From contig CAZQBY010000006.1 of NCBI GenBank assembly GCA_964592405.1, positions 19,968-83,967 of the forward strand: a DNA stretch of 64,000 bases. The letters are read 5' to 3'. The first letter of the stretch is position 1. Each line of letters opens with the position of its first letter. Shown piece by piece: positions 27,732-35,710 of the stretch. The position numbers were made by a program, and so were the translations under genes. The notes under the pieces were generated by a model, which made no database searches, was not told the origin of the DNA, and saw only the letters and a list, made by a program, of their open reading frames with translations. The stretch comes from CAZQBY01 sp964592405 [NCBI: uncultured archaeon] (GTDB lineage: Archaea > Altiarchaeota > Altiarchaeia > JAFGQM01).

Positions 27732-27763
27732 AATTATTTGATAGTATAATTATTTGATAGTAT
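27732..27763 (+). repeat. Perfect 16-nt tandem direct repeat before tyrA
   Basis: AATTATTTGATAGTAT occurs twice head to tail, at 27732-27747 and 27748-27763. The pair lies in the 105-nt divergent region between thyX and tyrA, ending 20 nt before the chosen tyrA start and overlapping the likely TATA zone. It may be a paired operator or a recent slippage duplication. Confidence 0.8.
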
Positions 27764-27783
27764 TGTTATATTATAATGATGCA

Positions 27784-28662
27784 ATGACTTCTGTTGCAAT
27801 TATCGGTGGATATGGTGGGATGGGCCAGATGTTTGCCCGCATTTTCAGGAGGAACGGCTTTGATGTAGTGATAACCGGGCCAAGATCGGAAAAGGGGCAC
27901 CGGGTCGCCAGAAAATTGGGCGTGGCATTTGAGAGTGACAACAGGAATGCCGCCAGAAGGGCAGACATCGTTATAATAACGGTTCCCATAGGGAAGACCC
28001 TTGAAGTGATAAAGGAGGTGGCACCGGTGATGAGGAAGGGGCAACTCATCACAGATCTGACTTCTGTTAAAAAAGAGCCATGCCGGGCCATGGATGAATA
28101 TGCGCCAGATGGGGTGGAGGTTCTTGGCTGCCATCCCGTTTTTGGTCCCATGGCACGGGATTTCAGGGGCCAGAACTTTGTGTTGTGTCCTGTAAGAACA
28201 GGTGAGCTGACTTCGCTGCTGAAGGATCTGCTCAAAAAAGAGGGTGCGAAGACCATTGAGTGCTCGCCGGAGGAACACGACAGGGCTATGGGGCTAGTAC
28301 AGGGCATGACTCACTTCATGCTGATATCAGCAGGTATGGCTATACGTGATCTGCACTTCAGACTGGACGACACCAGGGGATTCGCATCTCCTGTATACCA
28401 ACTCGTTCTTGACCTCATAGGCCGGATACTGGGGCAGGACCCAAGGCTGTATGCGGAGATACAGATGAACAACCCAGAAACAAAGAGGATAAGGGGAGCA
28501 TACCTGCGCGCAGCAGAGAGGCTGGATGAAATTATCAGCAGGAGGGATGAGAATGCCTTCATCAAAGAGATGACAAAAGCAGCCGAGAACTTTGGCGATA
28601 CGGGGCTTGCTCTGGAGAGGACACAAAGGATTCTGGAAGGTGGGAACAGAAATGAGGATTAA
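27784..28662 (+). CDS. tyrA: Prephenate dehydrogenase
   Basis: TyrA oxidises prephenate to 4-hydroxyphenylpyruvate in tyrosine synthesis. I choose ATG 27784 because it puts the NAD-binding strand (VAIIGGYGGMG, residues 4-14) at the N-terminus; the upstream Met at 27754 lies in the repeat and promoter. LTSVKKEP and VLGCHPVFGPM in the Rossmann half and the helical C-terminal dimer domain fit the family. The length of 292 residues is near normal for a stand-alone enzyme, with no fused chorismate mutase. It overlaps the LOG-like gene by 11 nt. pheA is 1.4 kb downstream on the other strand. Confidence 0.92.
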   Translation: MTSVAIIGGYGGMGQMFARIFRRNGFDVVITGPRSEKGHRVARKLGVAFESDNRNAARRADIVIITVPIGKTLEVIKEVAPVMRKGQLITDLTSVKKEPCRAMDEYAPDGVEVLGCHPVFGPMARDFRGQNFVLCPVRTGELTSLLKDLLKKEGAKTIECSPEEHDRAMGLVQGMTHFMLISAGMAIRDLHFRLDDTRGFASPVYQLVLDLIGRILGQDPRLYAEIQMNNPETKRIRGAYLRAAERLDEIISRRDENAFIKEMTKAAENFGDTGLALERTQRILEGGNRNED

Positions 28663-29128
28663 CATAGGTGTCCTTGGAAGCCAGCAGACTTCCGAAGAGA
28701 ATCTCGCGGTGGCGGAAGAGGTGGGCCGCGAGATTGCTATGGCTGGAGCCGTGCTCATCTGTGGAGGCCGCGATGGTGTGATGCGCGCAGCTGCAAAAGG
28801 CGCCAGAGAGGCAGGTGGGCTGACTATCGGAATCCTTACAGATCTGGACAAGAACCAGTGCAACGAGTACATAGAGATAGCACTTCCAACAAGCCTGGGT
28901 TTCGGGAGAAACATATTTATTGCATCGGCCAGCGATGCTGTTATCGCAATAGACGGAAACTATGGCACCATGTCGGAAGTGGCTTTTGCCCTAAATTATG
29001 GCCGGCCGGTGGTTGTAATCCGGGGAACCGGCGGCACGGCCGACTATCTGGTTGATGGTCCGTTTGATGTCAGTGTTGCGGAGAATGCGAAAGAAGCTGT
29101 CAGACTTGCATTAAAACTCGCAAGATGA
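28652..29128 (+). CDS. LOG/SLOG Rossmann-fold nucleotide-binding protein (TIGR00725-like)
   Basis: The protein has 158 residues from ATG 28652, which follows GGAAGGTGG and overlaps the tyrA stop. The N-terminal GVLGSQQTSEEN leads into LICGGRDGVM, and IDGNYGTMSEVAFAL near residue 108 corresponds to the PGGxGTxxE nucleotide-ligand motif of the lysine-decarboxylase-like (LOG) superfamily, with N-Y-G in place of G-x-G. LOG enzymes cleave nucleoside monophosphates or sense nucleotide ligands; the archaeal short family is uncharacterised. It is coupled to the next gene by ATGA. Confidence 0.85.
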   Translation: MRINIGVLGSQQTSEENLAVAEEVGREIAMAGAVLICGGRDGVMRAAAKGAREAGGLTIGILTDLDKNQCNEYIEIALPTSLGFGRNIFIASASDAVIAIDGNYGTMSEVAFALNYGRPVVVIRGTGGTADYLVDGPFDVSVAENAKEAVRLALKLAR

Positions 29129-29610
29129 AAGTCCTTGATGCCTCAGGGATAATCAACCTGCGGGACCGGGAGCTTGAGGGGGAATTTATAACCGTGCCGG
29201 AGGTAAAGGGTGAGTTACGAGATGTCCAAGCCAGGCTGAAGTTCGAAGCAGCCGTTGTTCAGGGAAAGATACATCTTGAGGAGCCTTCTTTGGAGGCTTT
29301 TGACAGGGTGGAGGCCAAGGCAGACAAGCACGGAGTCCTCCCTCTCCTCTCAATAGCGGATATCAAGGTGCTTGCCCTTGCCTATGAGAGGAAACTCCCC
29401 ATTGTCACAGACGATTATGACATCCAGAACATGTGCTGGATAATGGGTTTGGGCTTTGAGACTGTAGCAGTGCCAGGAATAAAGGAAGCATTTGAATGGA
29501 GCAAGAAATGCTACGCCTGCGGCAAGGAATACACCACAGATATCAGCGAGTGCGAGGCCTGCGGCTCCAAGCGCTTCATTGTTTCAAAAAGATACTCTGG
29601 AAAAAGATAG
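29125..29610 (+). CDS. nob1: rRNA maturation endonuclease NOB1-like (PIN plus zinc ribbon)
   Basis: NOB1 cuts the 3' end of pre-16S rRNA during small-subunit maturation. The 161-residue protein has a PIN domain with acidic residues Asp5, Glu30, Asp79 and the TDDYD cluster at 95-99. A zinc ribbon follows with Cys129, Cys132, Cys143 and Cys146, and the tail is basic. This order and size are those of archaeal NOB1. The start is coupled to the LOG gene by ATGA. Confidence 0.9.
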   Translation: MKVLDASGIINLRDRELEGEFITVPEVKGELRDVQARLKFEAAVVQGKIHLEEPSLEAFDRVEAKADKHGVLPLLSIADIKVLALAYERKLPIVTDDYDIQNMCWIMGLGFETVAVPGIKEAFEWSKKCYACGKEYTTDISECEACGSKRFIVSKRYSGKR

Positions 29611-29622
29611 TCAAAAAGAAAG

Positions 29623-30096
29623 TCAGAAAAATAACCGGACTATTCCTGCACCGACATAGGCTACCAAAATATTTCTTGGTATCTTGCCTATCAAAGTCGC
29701 AATGAAGAACTTTTTGATATTGTACCTCAATCCCCCTGCTATAACACCTATCAAATCCATGGGGAGGGGTGTCAGGGCAAAAACTATGACTGCCAAGAAT
29801 CCCCATCTCCTGAAAAAAACCACCGCCTCTCTGTATCTTCGTCCCTCTTTAATCTTTCTGGTGATCAGTCTTTGGCTGCCGAGACCCAACGCATAACTTG
29901 TAAGCTCGCCTATTGCGGTGGCAATTCCGGCGACTGTGCCGACCAAGAGCGGATCGGCCATTGAACCAGCCAAAAGAACCATTACCTCGGCTGAGAATAT
30001 CGGCAGAGGGGTAGAAGTCATCAGTACCAGAGCTATGAAGAAATACGCCCACCCTCCAAGACTGGCAAAGTTTGGGATAAAGGATCCGGGGTCCAT
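29623..30096 (-). CDS. VTT-domain (DedA/SNARE-associated type) membrane protein
   Basis: The protein has 157 residues with about four hydrophobic segments. The central motif region, including FRRWGFLAVIVFALTPLP and DLIGVIAGGLRYN, matches the VTT/YqaA-like family, whose bacterial DedA members are involved in lipid flipping and membrane homeostasis. The Arg of FRRWG and the TPLP turn are the recognisable family elements. It starts one base after the pheA stop on the same strand, so it is probably co-transcribed with pheA. The substrate is unknown. Confidence 0.85.
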   Translation of the reverse strand: MDPGSFIPNFASLGGWAYFFIALVLMTSTPLPIFSAEVMVLLAGSMADPLLVGTVAGIATAIGELTSYALGLGSQRLITRKIKEGRRYREAVVFFRRWGFLAVIVFALTPLPMDLIGVIAGGLRYNIKKFFIATLIGKIPRNILVAYVGAGIVRLFF

Positions 30097-30097
30097 G

Positions 30098-30916
30098 TCA
30101 GCCCCTTGGATAGGATCCCAAGAGTTTGTAATAGGTTGTGCTGTCTTTGACCTGTTTCAGAATATCCCCGACATCATCCTTATGCCCTTCAAAGTCTATC
30201 AGAAACATGTATTCCCATTTGCGGTCCTTGCTTGGCCGTGACTCTATCTTCGTCAGGTTTATACCAGCCTTTGCAAATATTCCAAGAAGTCTGTAGAGGG
30301 CGCCTGCCTCATCCTTGACGGCAACCAGGATGCTGGTTTTATCTCGACCAGTTCTCTTGGCCTCCTGCCTTGAGATTATAAAGAAGCGTGTTTCATTGTC
30401 CTCCATATCAGACAAATCAGGTATGAGTATCTTCAGCCCGCATCTCTCTGCTGCTGATTTGGATCCAACAGCTGCTACTGACGGGTCCCTTTTTCTTGCC
30501 ACAACCTCTATGGCTCCTGCAGTGGACAAATCGCTTCCGCTTGGTGATTTTGTGACAATTTTAGGAGATTTCAGAAGTTTTGATATCTTCTGCCTGCACT
30601 GCCCTATTACCTTGTGATGAGTCATCACAGTCCTGATATCCTCAATATTCCCAGTGCCTGCCAGAACATGTCTTATCTGATGGTATATCTCTCCCACAAT
30701 ATATAAATCATAGTTTTTCAGGCATTCTATGGTCTCACCCACACTTCCGTCAATGGAGTTCTCTATGGGGACAACACCCCTCTCACACTCACCGGAATTC
30801 ACAGCCTCGAAGATAAGTGTAACACTGTCATAATAGTGAAAATCCCCCTTCAGGTACCGGCGCGCAGCCTCATCCGTGAAGGTCCCTTCAGGCCCAAGAA
30901 CTGCAATTCTGGCCAT
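30098..30916 (-). CDS. pheA: Prephenate dehydratase
   Basis: PheA converts prephenate to phenylpyruvate in phenylalanine synthesis. Of its 272 residues, about 1-180 form the periplasmic-binding-like catalytic domain with GPEGTFTDEAA at the start and the TRF motif (NETRFFIIS). About 185-270 form an ACT regulatory domain with the ESRP motif (KIESRPSKDRKWEY) that binds phenylalanine for feedback inhibition. There is no chorismate mutase fusion. The gene is divergent from the phosphohexomutase with only about 50 bp between starts. Confidence 0.95.
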   Translation of the reverse strand: MARIAVLGPEGTFTDEAARRYLKGDFHYYDSVTLIFEAVNSGECERGVVPIENSIDGSVGETIECLKNYDLYIVGEIYHQIRHVLAGTGNIEDIRTVMTHHKVIGQCRQKISKLLKSPKIVTKSPSGSDLSTAGAIEVVARKRDPSVAAVGSKSAAERCGLKILIPDLSDMEDNETRFFIISRQEAKRTGRDKTSILVAVKDEAGALYRLLGIFAKAGINLTKIESRPSKDRKWEYMFLIDFEGHKDDVGDILKQVKDSTTYYKLLGSYPRG

Positions 30917-30967
30917 ACTCCTAATTTATTAGCAGAGTGCTTAAAATTACCCCGTTCCTTTACCAAA

Positions 30968-32299
30968 ATGAACGAAAGAATCTTCCGGGCCTATGACATC
31001 AGGGGAATCTATGGGACGGAGCTCACACCACAGTTCGCAGAGGAGATAGGTCTTTCGTTTGGCACATTCCTTGGTAACAGCGGCACAGTTATCCTTGGTC
31101 GTGATGCACGCCATGGCGGGTCTGAACTGCTCCAAGCATGCGCTGATGGGCTGAACCGGGCCGGTCTCGACACGACTGATGTTGGTCTGGCACCGACTCC
31201 TGCAGTCAACTACTACTGTGCGCGTATTGGGGCCACTGCAGCGGTGGTCATATCAGCTTCCCACAACCCGCCAGAATACAACGGCATACGCTTCCGCAAG
31301 GGCGACGGGGCCGGCTACCCGGAATGCATACCCCGGGTTCAGGACATATACTCCAAGAGGGCCTGGAAGGAAAACGGCGGTGGCAGGCACAGGAAGGAGG
31401 ATAATGCAAAGGTCTTAGGCAACTACATGGATTATATCGCGCGCAACACAAGGCTGTTGAGGCGGCTTAGGGTGGTCGTTGACCCGGGCAATGGTGCGGC
31501 ATCCGGCATTGGGACACGGCTCTTTGAAATGCTGGGATGTAGTGTGAGCGCCATAAATGACTACCCGGATGGCGACTTTCCCGGGAGGAGTGCCTACCCA
31601 AACGAGAAGACTTTGGGAGGGCTGCAAGAGGCAGTCAGGGCAGCAGATGCTGACTTCGGAGTGGCCTATGACGGCGATGCCGACAGGGCAGTGTTTGTTG
31701 ATGACTGCGGAAAAGTCAGGTCGGCCGAGGAAATAGGAGCCATAATTGCGCGCGAGATACTAAAAGAGAAAAAGGGCGAGGTTGCGCTCAATGTCGATTG
31801 CTCAATGTCAATTGAGGATGTGGTAAAGGAGGCAGGCGGGACAATCAGGCGCATACGGGTAGGGGATGTGTTTCTTGCCAACGCCGTCAAGGAAGGAGCC
31901 GTATTTGCTATGGAGAGCTCCAGCCACTTTGTCATACCAAAATATTTCATCTTCGATGATGGCATAGCGGCCTCGGCCTATGTCGCACAGACGCTCTCTG
32001 AACAGGATGAAAAGCTCTCTGATATATGTGCGCGCATACCAAAGTATCCGGTAATAAGGAAGACTATAGATGTCCCGGACGAGAAGAAGTTCAAGGTCAT
32101 TGATAAACTGGCAGAGCGCTTCAGAGATAAGAAACCGCTGACCATAGATGGAGTTAAAATCAATTATCCGGAGGGATGGATTTTGGTACGCGCGTCCAAC
32201 ACCCAGCCGATGCTCCGGCTGACTGCCGAGGGGAGGACGCAGGAGGATGCGGAGAAACTGATGAATGAACTTGAAACTTCAGTCAGAAGCAGTCTTTAA
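30968..32299 (+). CDS. Phosphomannomutase/phosphoglucomutase family enzyme
   Basis: The protein has 443 residues from ATG 30968 (MNERIFRAYDIRGIYG, the standard opening of the family); the frame also runs upstream through the pheA promoter without support. The phosphoserine loop is SASHNP with Ser98. The metal site is DGDADR at about 234-239. The sugar-binding loop and the C-terminal phosphate-binding RASNTQPMLR complete the four-domain enzyme. It interconverts hexose 1- and 6-phosphates; mannose and glucose activity cannot be told apart here. It probably feeds glycan synthesis for N-glycosylated surface proteins, which is an inference. Confidence 0.9.
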   Translation: MNERIFRAYDIRGIYGTELTPQFAEEIGLSFGTFLGNSGTVILGRDARHGGSELLQACADGLNRAGLDTTDVGLAPTPAVNYYCARIGATAAVVISASHNPPEYNGIRFRKGDGAGYPECIPRVQDIYSKRAWKENGGGRHRKEDNAKVLGNYMDYIARNTRLLRRLRVVVDPGNGAASGIGTRLFEMLGCSVSAINDYPDGDFPGRSAYPNEKTLGGLQEAVRAADADFGVAYDGDADRAVFVDDCGKVRSAEEIGAIIAREILKEKKGEVALNVDCSMSIEDVVKEAGGTIRRIRVGDVFLANAVKEGAVFAMESSSHFVIPKYFIFDDGIAASAYVAQTLSEQDEKLSDICARIPKYPVIRKTIDVPDEKKFKVIDKLAERFRDKKPLTIDGVKINYPEGWILVRASNTQPMLRLTAEGRTQEDAEKLMNELETSVRSSL

Positions 32300-32326
32300 C
32301 CATTAGGAACCCCCAGAAACCAATCC

Positions 32327-32719
32327 TCAGGAATCCAGCGCCTCGTTCACCAGCCGGTCAGCCAGCTTCTGCATCCTGCTGGTTCTGGGTTTGTGTGAAT
32401 ATGACACTGCCTTGAATTCGGCCTCCAGCCTCTTGATTTTTGTATAGAGTTTCCTCAGATGCCGTTTCTTGACCTTGTATTCACCACTCAGCTGTCTGAC
32501 CACCAGCTGGCTGTCGGAGAAGACCTCAACCTCATCATCGAACTCCCGGGCCTTCTTTAGTCCCTCTAAAACAGCAGTGTACTCAGCTACGTTGTTCGTT
32601 GTCACACCCAGCCTCTCTTTGCGCGCCCAGAGCTTCTTTTCACCATCATAAATCAGAAAGGCATAGGCTGCTTTTCCCGGATTCCCCCTCGAGCCACCAT
32701 CTGTGTAAAGCTGAATCAT
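32327..32719 (-). CDS. rnhA: Ribonuclease H type 1 (RNase HI-like)
   Basis: The protein has 130 residues. The catalytic acidic set is visible: Asp7 in YTDGGSRGNPG, Glu46 in NNVAEYTAV, Asp69 in FSDSQLV and Asp121 in LADRLVNEAL. It degrades the RNA strand of RNA-DNA hybrids. The N-terminal hybrid-binding domain found in some bacterial enzymes is absent. It lies downstream of the histone gene on the same strand with a 26-nt gap. Confidence 0.93.
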   Translation of the reverse strand: MIQLYTDGGSRGNPGKAAYAFLIYDGEKKLWARKERLGVTTNNVAEYTAVLEGLKKAREFDDEVEVFSDSQLVVRQLSGEYKVKKRHLRKLYTKIKRLEAEFKAVSYSHKPRTSRMQKLADRLVNEALDS

Positions 32720-32745
32720 CTTTTCCAGACTGTTAGCCGGACATA

Positions 32746-32949
32746 TCAGGGTTTCTTCGCTGCCAGCCGGATGTCATCTGCTGTAACAGTCTTCCTGCCG
32801 GCATGTTTGGCCAGAGCTATTGCATCCTCACTTATCTCCTCTGCACGCTCCTTGAGAACTCCTGCAAGTGCTATCACGGCATCCTCACTTACCCTTTCTG
32901 CCCCAGCGTTGCGTATTATCCTTTCAATAGGAGACAGTGGTAGTTCCAT
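32746..32949 (-). CDS. Archaeal histone
   Basis: This is a 67-residue histone fold: LPLSPIERIIRNAGAERVS forms helix 1, ALAGVLKERAEEISEDAIAL the long helix 2, and TVTADDIRLAAKK the third helix. Basic residues at the loop ends would contact DNA. The length is that of the HMf family. It packages DNA as dimers or longer hypernucleosomes. It is divergent from alaS with a short shared promoter region (32950-32995). Confidence 0.95.
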   Translation of the reverse strand: MELPLSPIERIIRNAGAERVSEDAVIALAGVLKERAEEISEDAIALAKHAGRKTVTADDIRLAAKKP

Positions 32950-32995
32950 GGGCTATTTTTGAGTTTTTACAAGAAAAAGCGCAAAATAAGGGAGC

Positions 32996-35677
32996 ATGCT
33001 AACAAAGGATTGGCTGAGGAAGGAATTCAGAAAGAACTGGCAGAAATATTATCAGGTTGAGATGTTCAGAAGCAGGGGTTATGAGCGCCGGATATGCAGA
33101 TCCTGCGGCAGGCCCTTCTGGACATGCGATCCGGAGAGAGAAATCTGCGCGGACTCACCATGTGTGGAATATGGATTTATAAACCAGCCGATAACCAAAG
33201 GGCGGTGGGATTATATAAAAACATGGAAGCTGTTTGAGCGTTTTTTTGAGCGCAGGGGGCACGCTTCAATCCAGCGTTATCCGGTAGTCGATCGCTGGCG
33301 TCCGGATTTGTATTTCACAATTGCATCCATCCAGGATTTCCAGAGAATCGATAATGGTGTTATGAGCTTTGTCTATCCTGCCAATCCATTAATTGTTCCG
33401 CAGGTATGTCTCAGGTTTCCGGACATACAAAATGTAGGCATAACCGGAAAACATCTCACCTCCTTTGTCATGAGCGGGCAGCATGCCTTTGGCTATCCCA
33501 AGGAGAAGGGCTCCTACTTCAAAGACCGCTGCCTGGAGCTCAATTTTGACTTTTTGCACGGCAAGATGGGCATACCTGCTGAGGAACTGGTTTATCAGGA
33601 AGATATCTGGGCGATGCCTGACTTCTCCGCATTTGGACCGTGCATGGAAACATTCTCAAAGGGGCTGGAGCTGGTCAACTCAGTCTTCATGCAGTTTCAG
33701 AAGAGCGATGGCAACTTCCGTGATTTGGATATGAAGGTCATAGATGTTGGATGGGGCCACGAGCGCCTAGTCTGGTTCTCCAACGGGACGCCGGCCAGCT
33801 ATGACTCACTGTTTGGGCCGGTTACGGACAGGCTAAAGAAAAAAGCAGGAATAGCTGTTGACCAGGAGGTCTTTGACAGGTATTCAAGGGTTGCAGGTTC
33901 TCTTGATCTGGGGGAGGTCAGGGATATCACAAAGGCAAAGAAGAAGGTAGCTGACTATGTGGGCATTCCGGAGGATGAACTCAGGGAAACCATAGAACCC
34001 CTCCAAGCCGTTTATGCCATAGCCGACCACTCACGCACCCTTTTATTCGCGATAACAGATGGGGGAATTCCATCCAACGTCGGCGGTGGATATAATCTGC
34101 GCGTAGTTCTGAGGCGCGCACTCAGTTTCATAGATGAATATGATCTGGACTTTGACCTGGTGGAGATAGCCAAGTGGCACGCAGACTACTTAAAGCCAAT
34201 GTTCCCGGAGCTCCAGACCGAGCTGGAGAACATGGAGAAGATAATCAATGCTGAGAGAAATAAGTTCAGGGAAACAAGAAAAAAGATAGGTGCGACCATA
34301 ACAGCGCTGATCAGAAAGAGGGTGGAATTTGATGACAGACTCCTGACCCGGCTCTATGAATCACAGGGCATAACCCCGGAGGATATAAAAAAATTCAAGC
34401 CTGATATTGAGGTTCCGCCGGATTTCTATGAGAAGCTGACTGAGAGCCACTCCAGTCTTTCGGAGGAGGGTGAGGGGGGCAAAGCAATCGCTGATGTGTC
34501 TGCCACCGAGAAGCTCTGCTACTTGGATGAATTTGAATTTGATGCCACAGTGCTGAAGATTCTCGACAACAATATCATACTTGACAGAACAGCCTTCTAT
34601 CCCACATCCGGGGGCCAGGAGCATGACACAGGCACACTGGATGGAATCAAAGTCCTTGATGTTTTCAAACAGGGGGAGGTCATACTCCACAAGGTTGCAG
34701 ACATCTCCAAGTTCAAAGTTGGACAAAATGTCCATGGAATAGTTGACAAAAAAAGGCGCAGGCAGCTGGCACAGAACCACTCTGCTGTTCATCTGGTCAA
34801 TGGTGCAGCGCGCGCAGTATTGGGTAATCATGTCTGGCAGGCAGGCTCCGAAGTGCGCGAGGACAAGGCCCGCCTTGATATAACCCACTATTCAAGCATC
34901 ACCAAGGAACAGCTTAAGATGATTGAGGACTTGGTAAACAAGAAGATAAAAGAGGGCCTACCAATTGAAAAGCAGGTCGTAGAGCGGGGCAGGGCAGAGC
35001 AGGAGTATGGCTTCAGGGTCTATCAGGGTGGTGCCATCCCACAGAAGAAGCTCAGGATAATCAGGATGGGCGACTTCGATATTGAGGCCTGTGGTGGAAC
35101 ACACTGCAACAACACAAGGGAAATCGGCCGGGTTAAGATACTCCGCACAACCAAGATACAGGACGGCGTGGTAAGACTGGAGTTTGTTGCCGGGGATAGG
35201 GCAAGGGGAGTAGAAGAAGAAGCCAGAAAACTTCATGAGAAGGCACTGAAACCGCTCAGCGGACTGGTTAGGGATTCCGTCCTGACAGGATATTCAGAGG
35301 ATGACCTGAATAGGGCAGCTGAAGTATTTTCCGTTCCACTGCACCGACTGCCCGACACCATAGAGCGGTTTGTAAGGGAGTGGGGGGACTACGGAGAGAG
35401 GATAAAAGCATTTGGTGGCAAAGCTCCGGAGAGCAAAATATCTGGCGCTGACGGGCTGTCCTCGGCTGCACAGATATTGTTTTCGGAGTGGAAGAAACGG
35501 CAGAAGCTCCTCAGGAATCTGATCAGCAGGAGGATACAGGAGGAAATCCGGCAGTTGCCGGCTGATAATCCCAAGATGCGTGGAATATTCTTTGGAATGA
35601 GGATGAAGGATCTTGAGTCGGATCCAGAAATGCCTCTTAAGAAAACTCTTGAGAAGGTAAAAAAGATTGTTGGGTAA
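32996..35677 (+). CDS. alaS: Alanyl-tRNA synthetase (archaeal type)
   Basis: The protein has 893 residues. The archaeal N-terminus with the Cys cluster CRSCGRPFWTC precedes the class II catalytic core (about residues 60-330; SIQDFQRIDNG, FGYPKEKGSYF, VGWGHERLVWF). The tRNA-recognition region follows. The editing domain carries zinc-binding HSAVH near residue 599 and CGGTHCNN near 700, which clears Ser and Gly misacylated on tRNA(Ala). The C-Ala-like tail ends it. All required motifs are present, so this should be the functional cellular enzyme. Confidence 0.96.
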   Translation: MLTKDWLRKEFRKNWQKYYQVEMFRSRGYERRICRSCGRPFWTCDPEREICADSPCVEYGFINQPITKGRWDYIKTWKLFERFFERRGHASIQRYPVVDRWRPDLYFTIASIQDFQRIDNGVMSFVYPANPLIVPQVCLRFPDIQNVGITGKHLTSFVMSGQHAFGYPKEKGSYFKDRCLELNFDFLHGKMGIPAEELVYQEDIWAMPDFSAFGPCMETFSKGLELVNSVFMQFQKSDGNFRDLDMKVIDVGWGHERLVWFSNGTPASYDSLFGPVTDRLKKKAGIAVDQEVFDRYSRVAGSLDLGEVRDITKAKKKVADYVGIPEDELRETIEPLQAVYAIADHSRTLLFAITDGGIPSNVGGGYNLRVVLRRALSFIDEYDLDFDLVEIAKWHADYLKPMFPELQTELENMEKIINAERNKFRETRKKIGATITALIRKRVEFDDRLLTRLYESQGITPEDIKKFKPDIEVPPDFYEKLTESHSSLSEEGEGGKAIADVSATEKLCYLDEFEFDATVLKILDNNIILDRTAFYPTSGGQEHDTGTLDGIKVLDVFKQGEVILHKVADISKFKVGQNVHGIVDKKRRRQLAQNHSAVHLVNGAARAVLGNHVWQAGSEVREDKARLDITHYSSITKEQLKMIEDLVNKKIKEGLPIEKQVVERGRAEQEYGFRVYQGGAIPQKKLRIIRMGDFDIEACGGTHCNNTREIGRVKILRTTKIQDGVVRLEFVAGDRARGVEEEARKLHEKALKPLSGLVRDSVLTGYSEDDLNRAAEVFSVPLHRLPDTIERFVREWGDYGERIKAFGGKAPESKISGADGLSSAAQILFSEWKKRQKLLRNLISRRIQEEIRQLPADNPKMRGIFFGMRMKDLESDPEMPLKKTLEKVKKIVG

Positions 35678-35710
35678 GAGGACACCAGCCCCATCAACCA
35701 ACTCCGCAGG

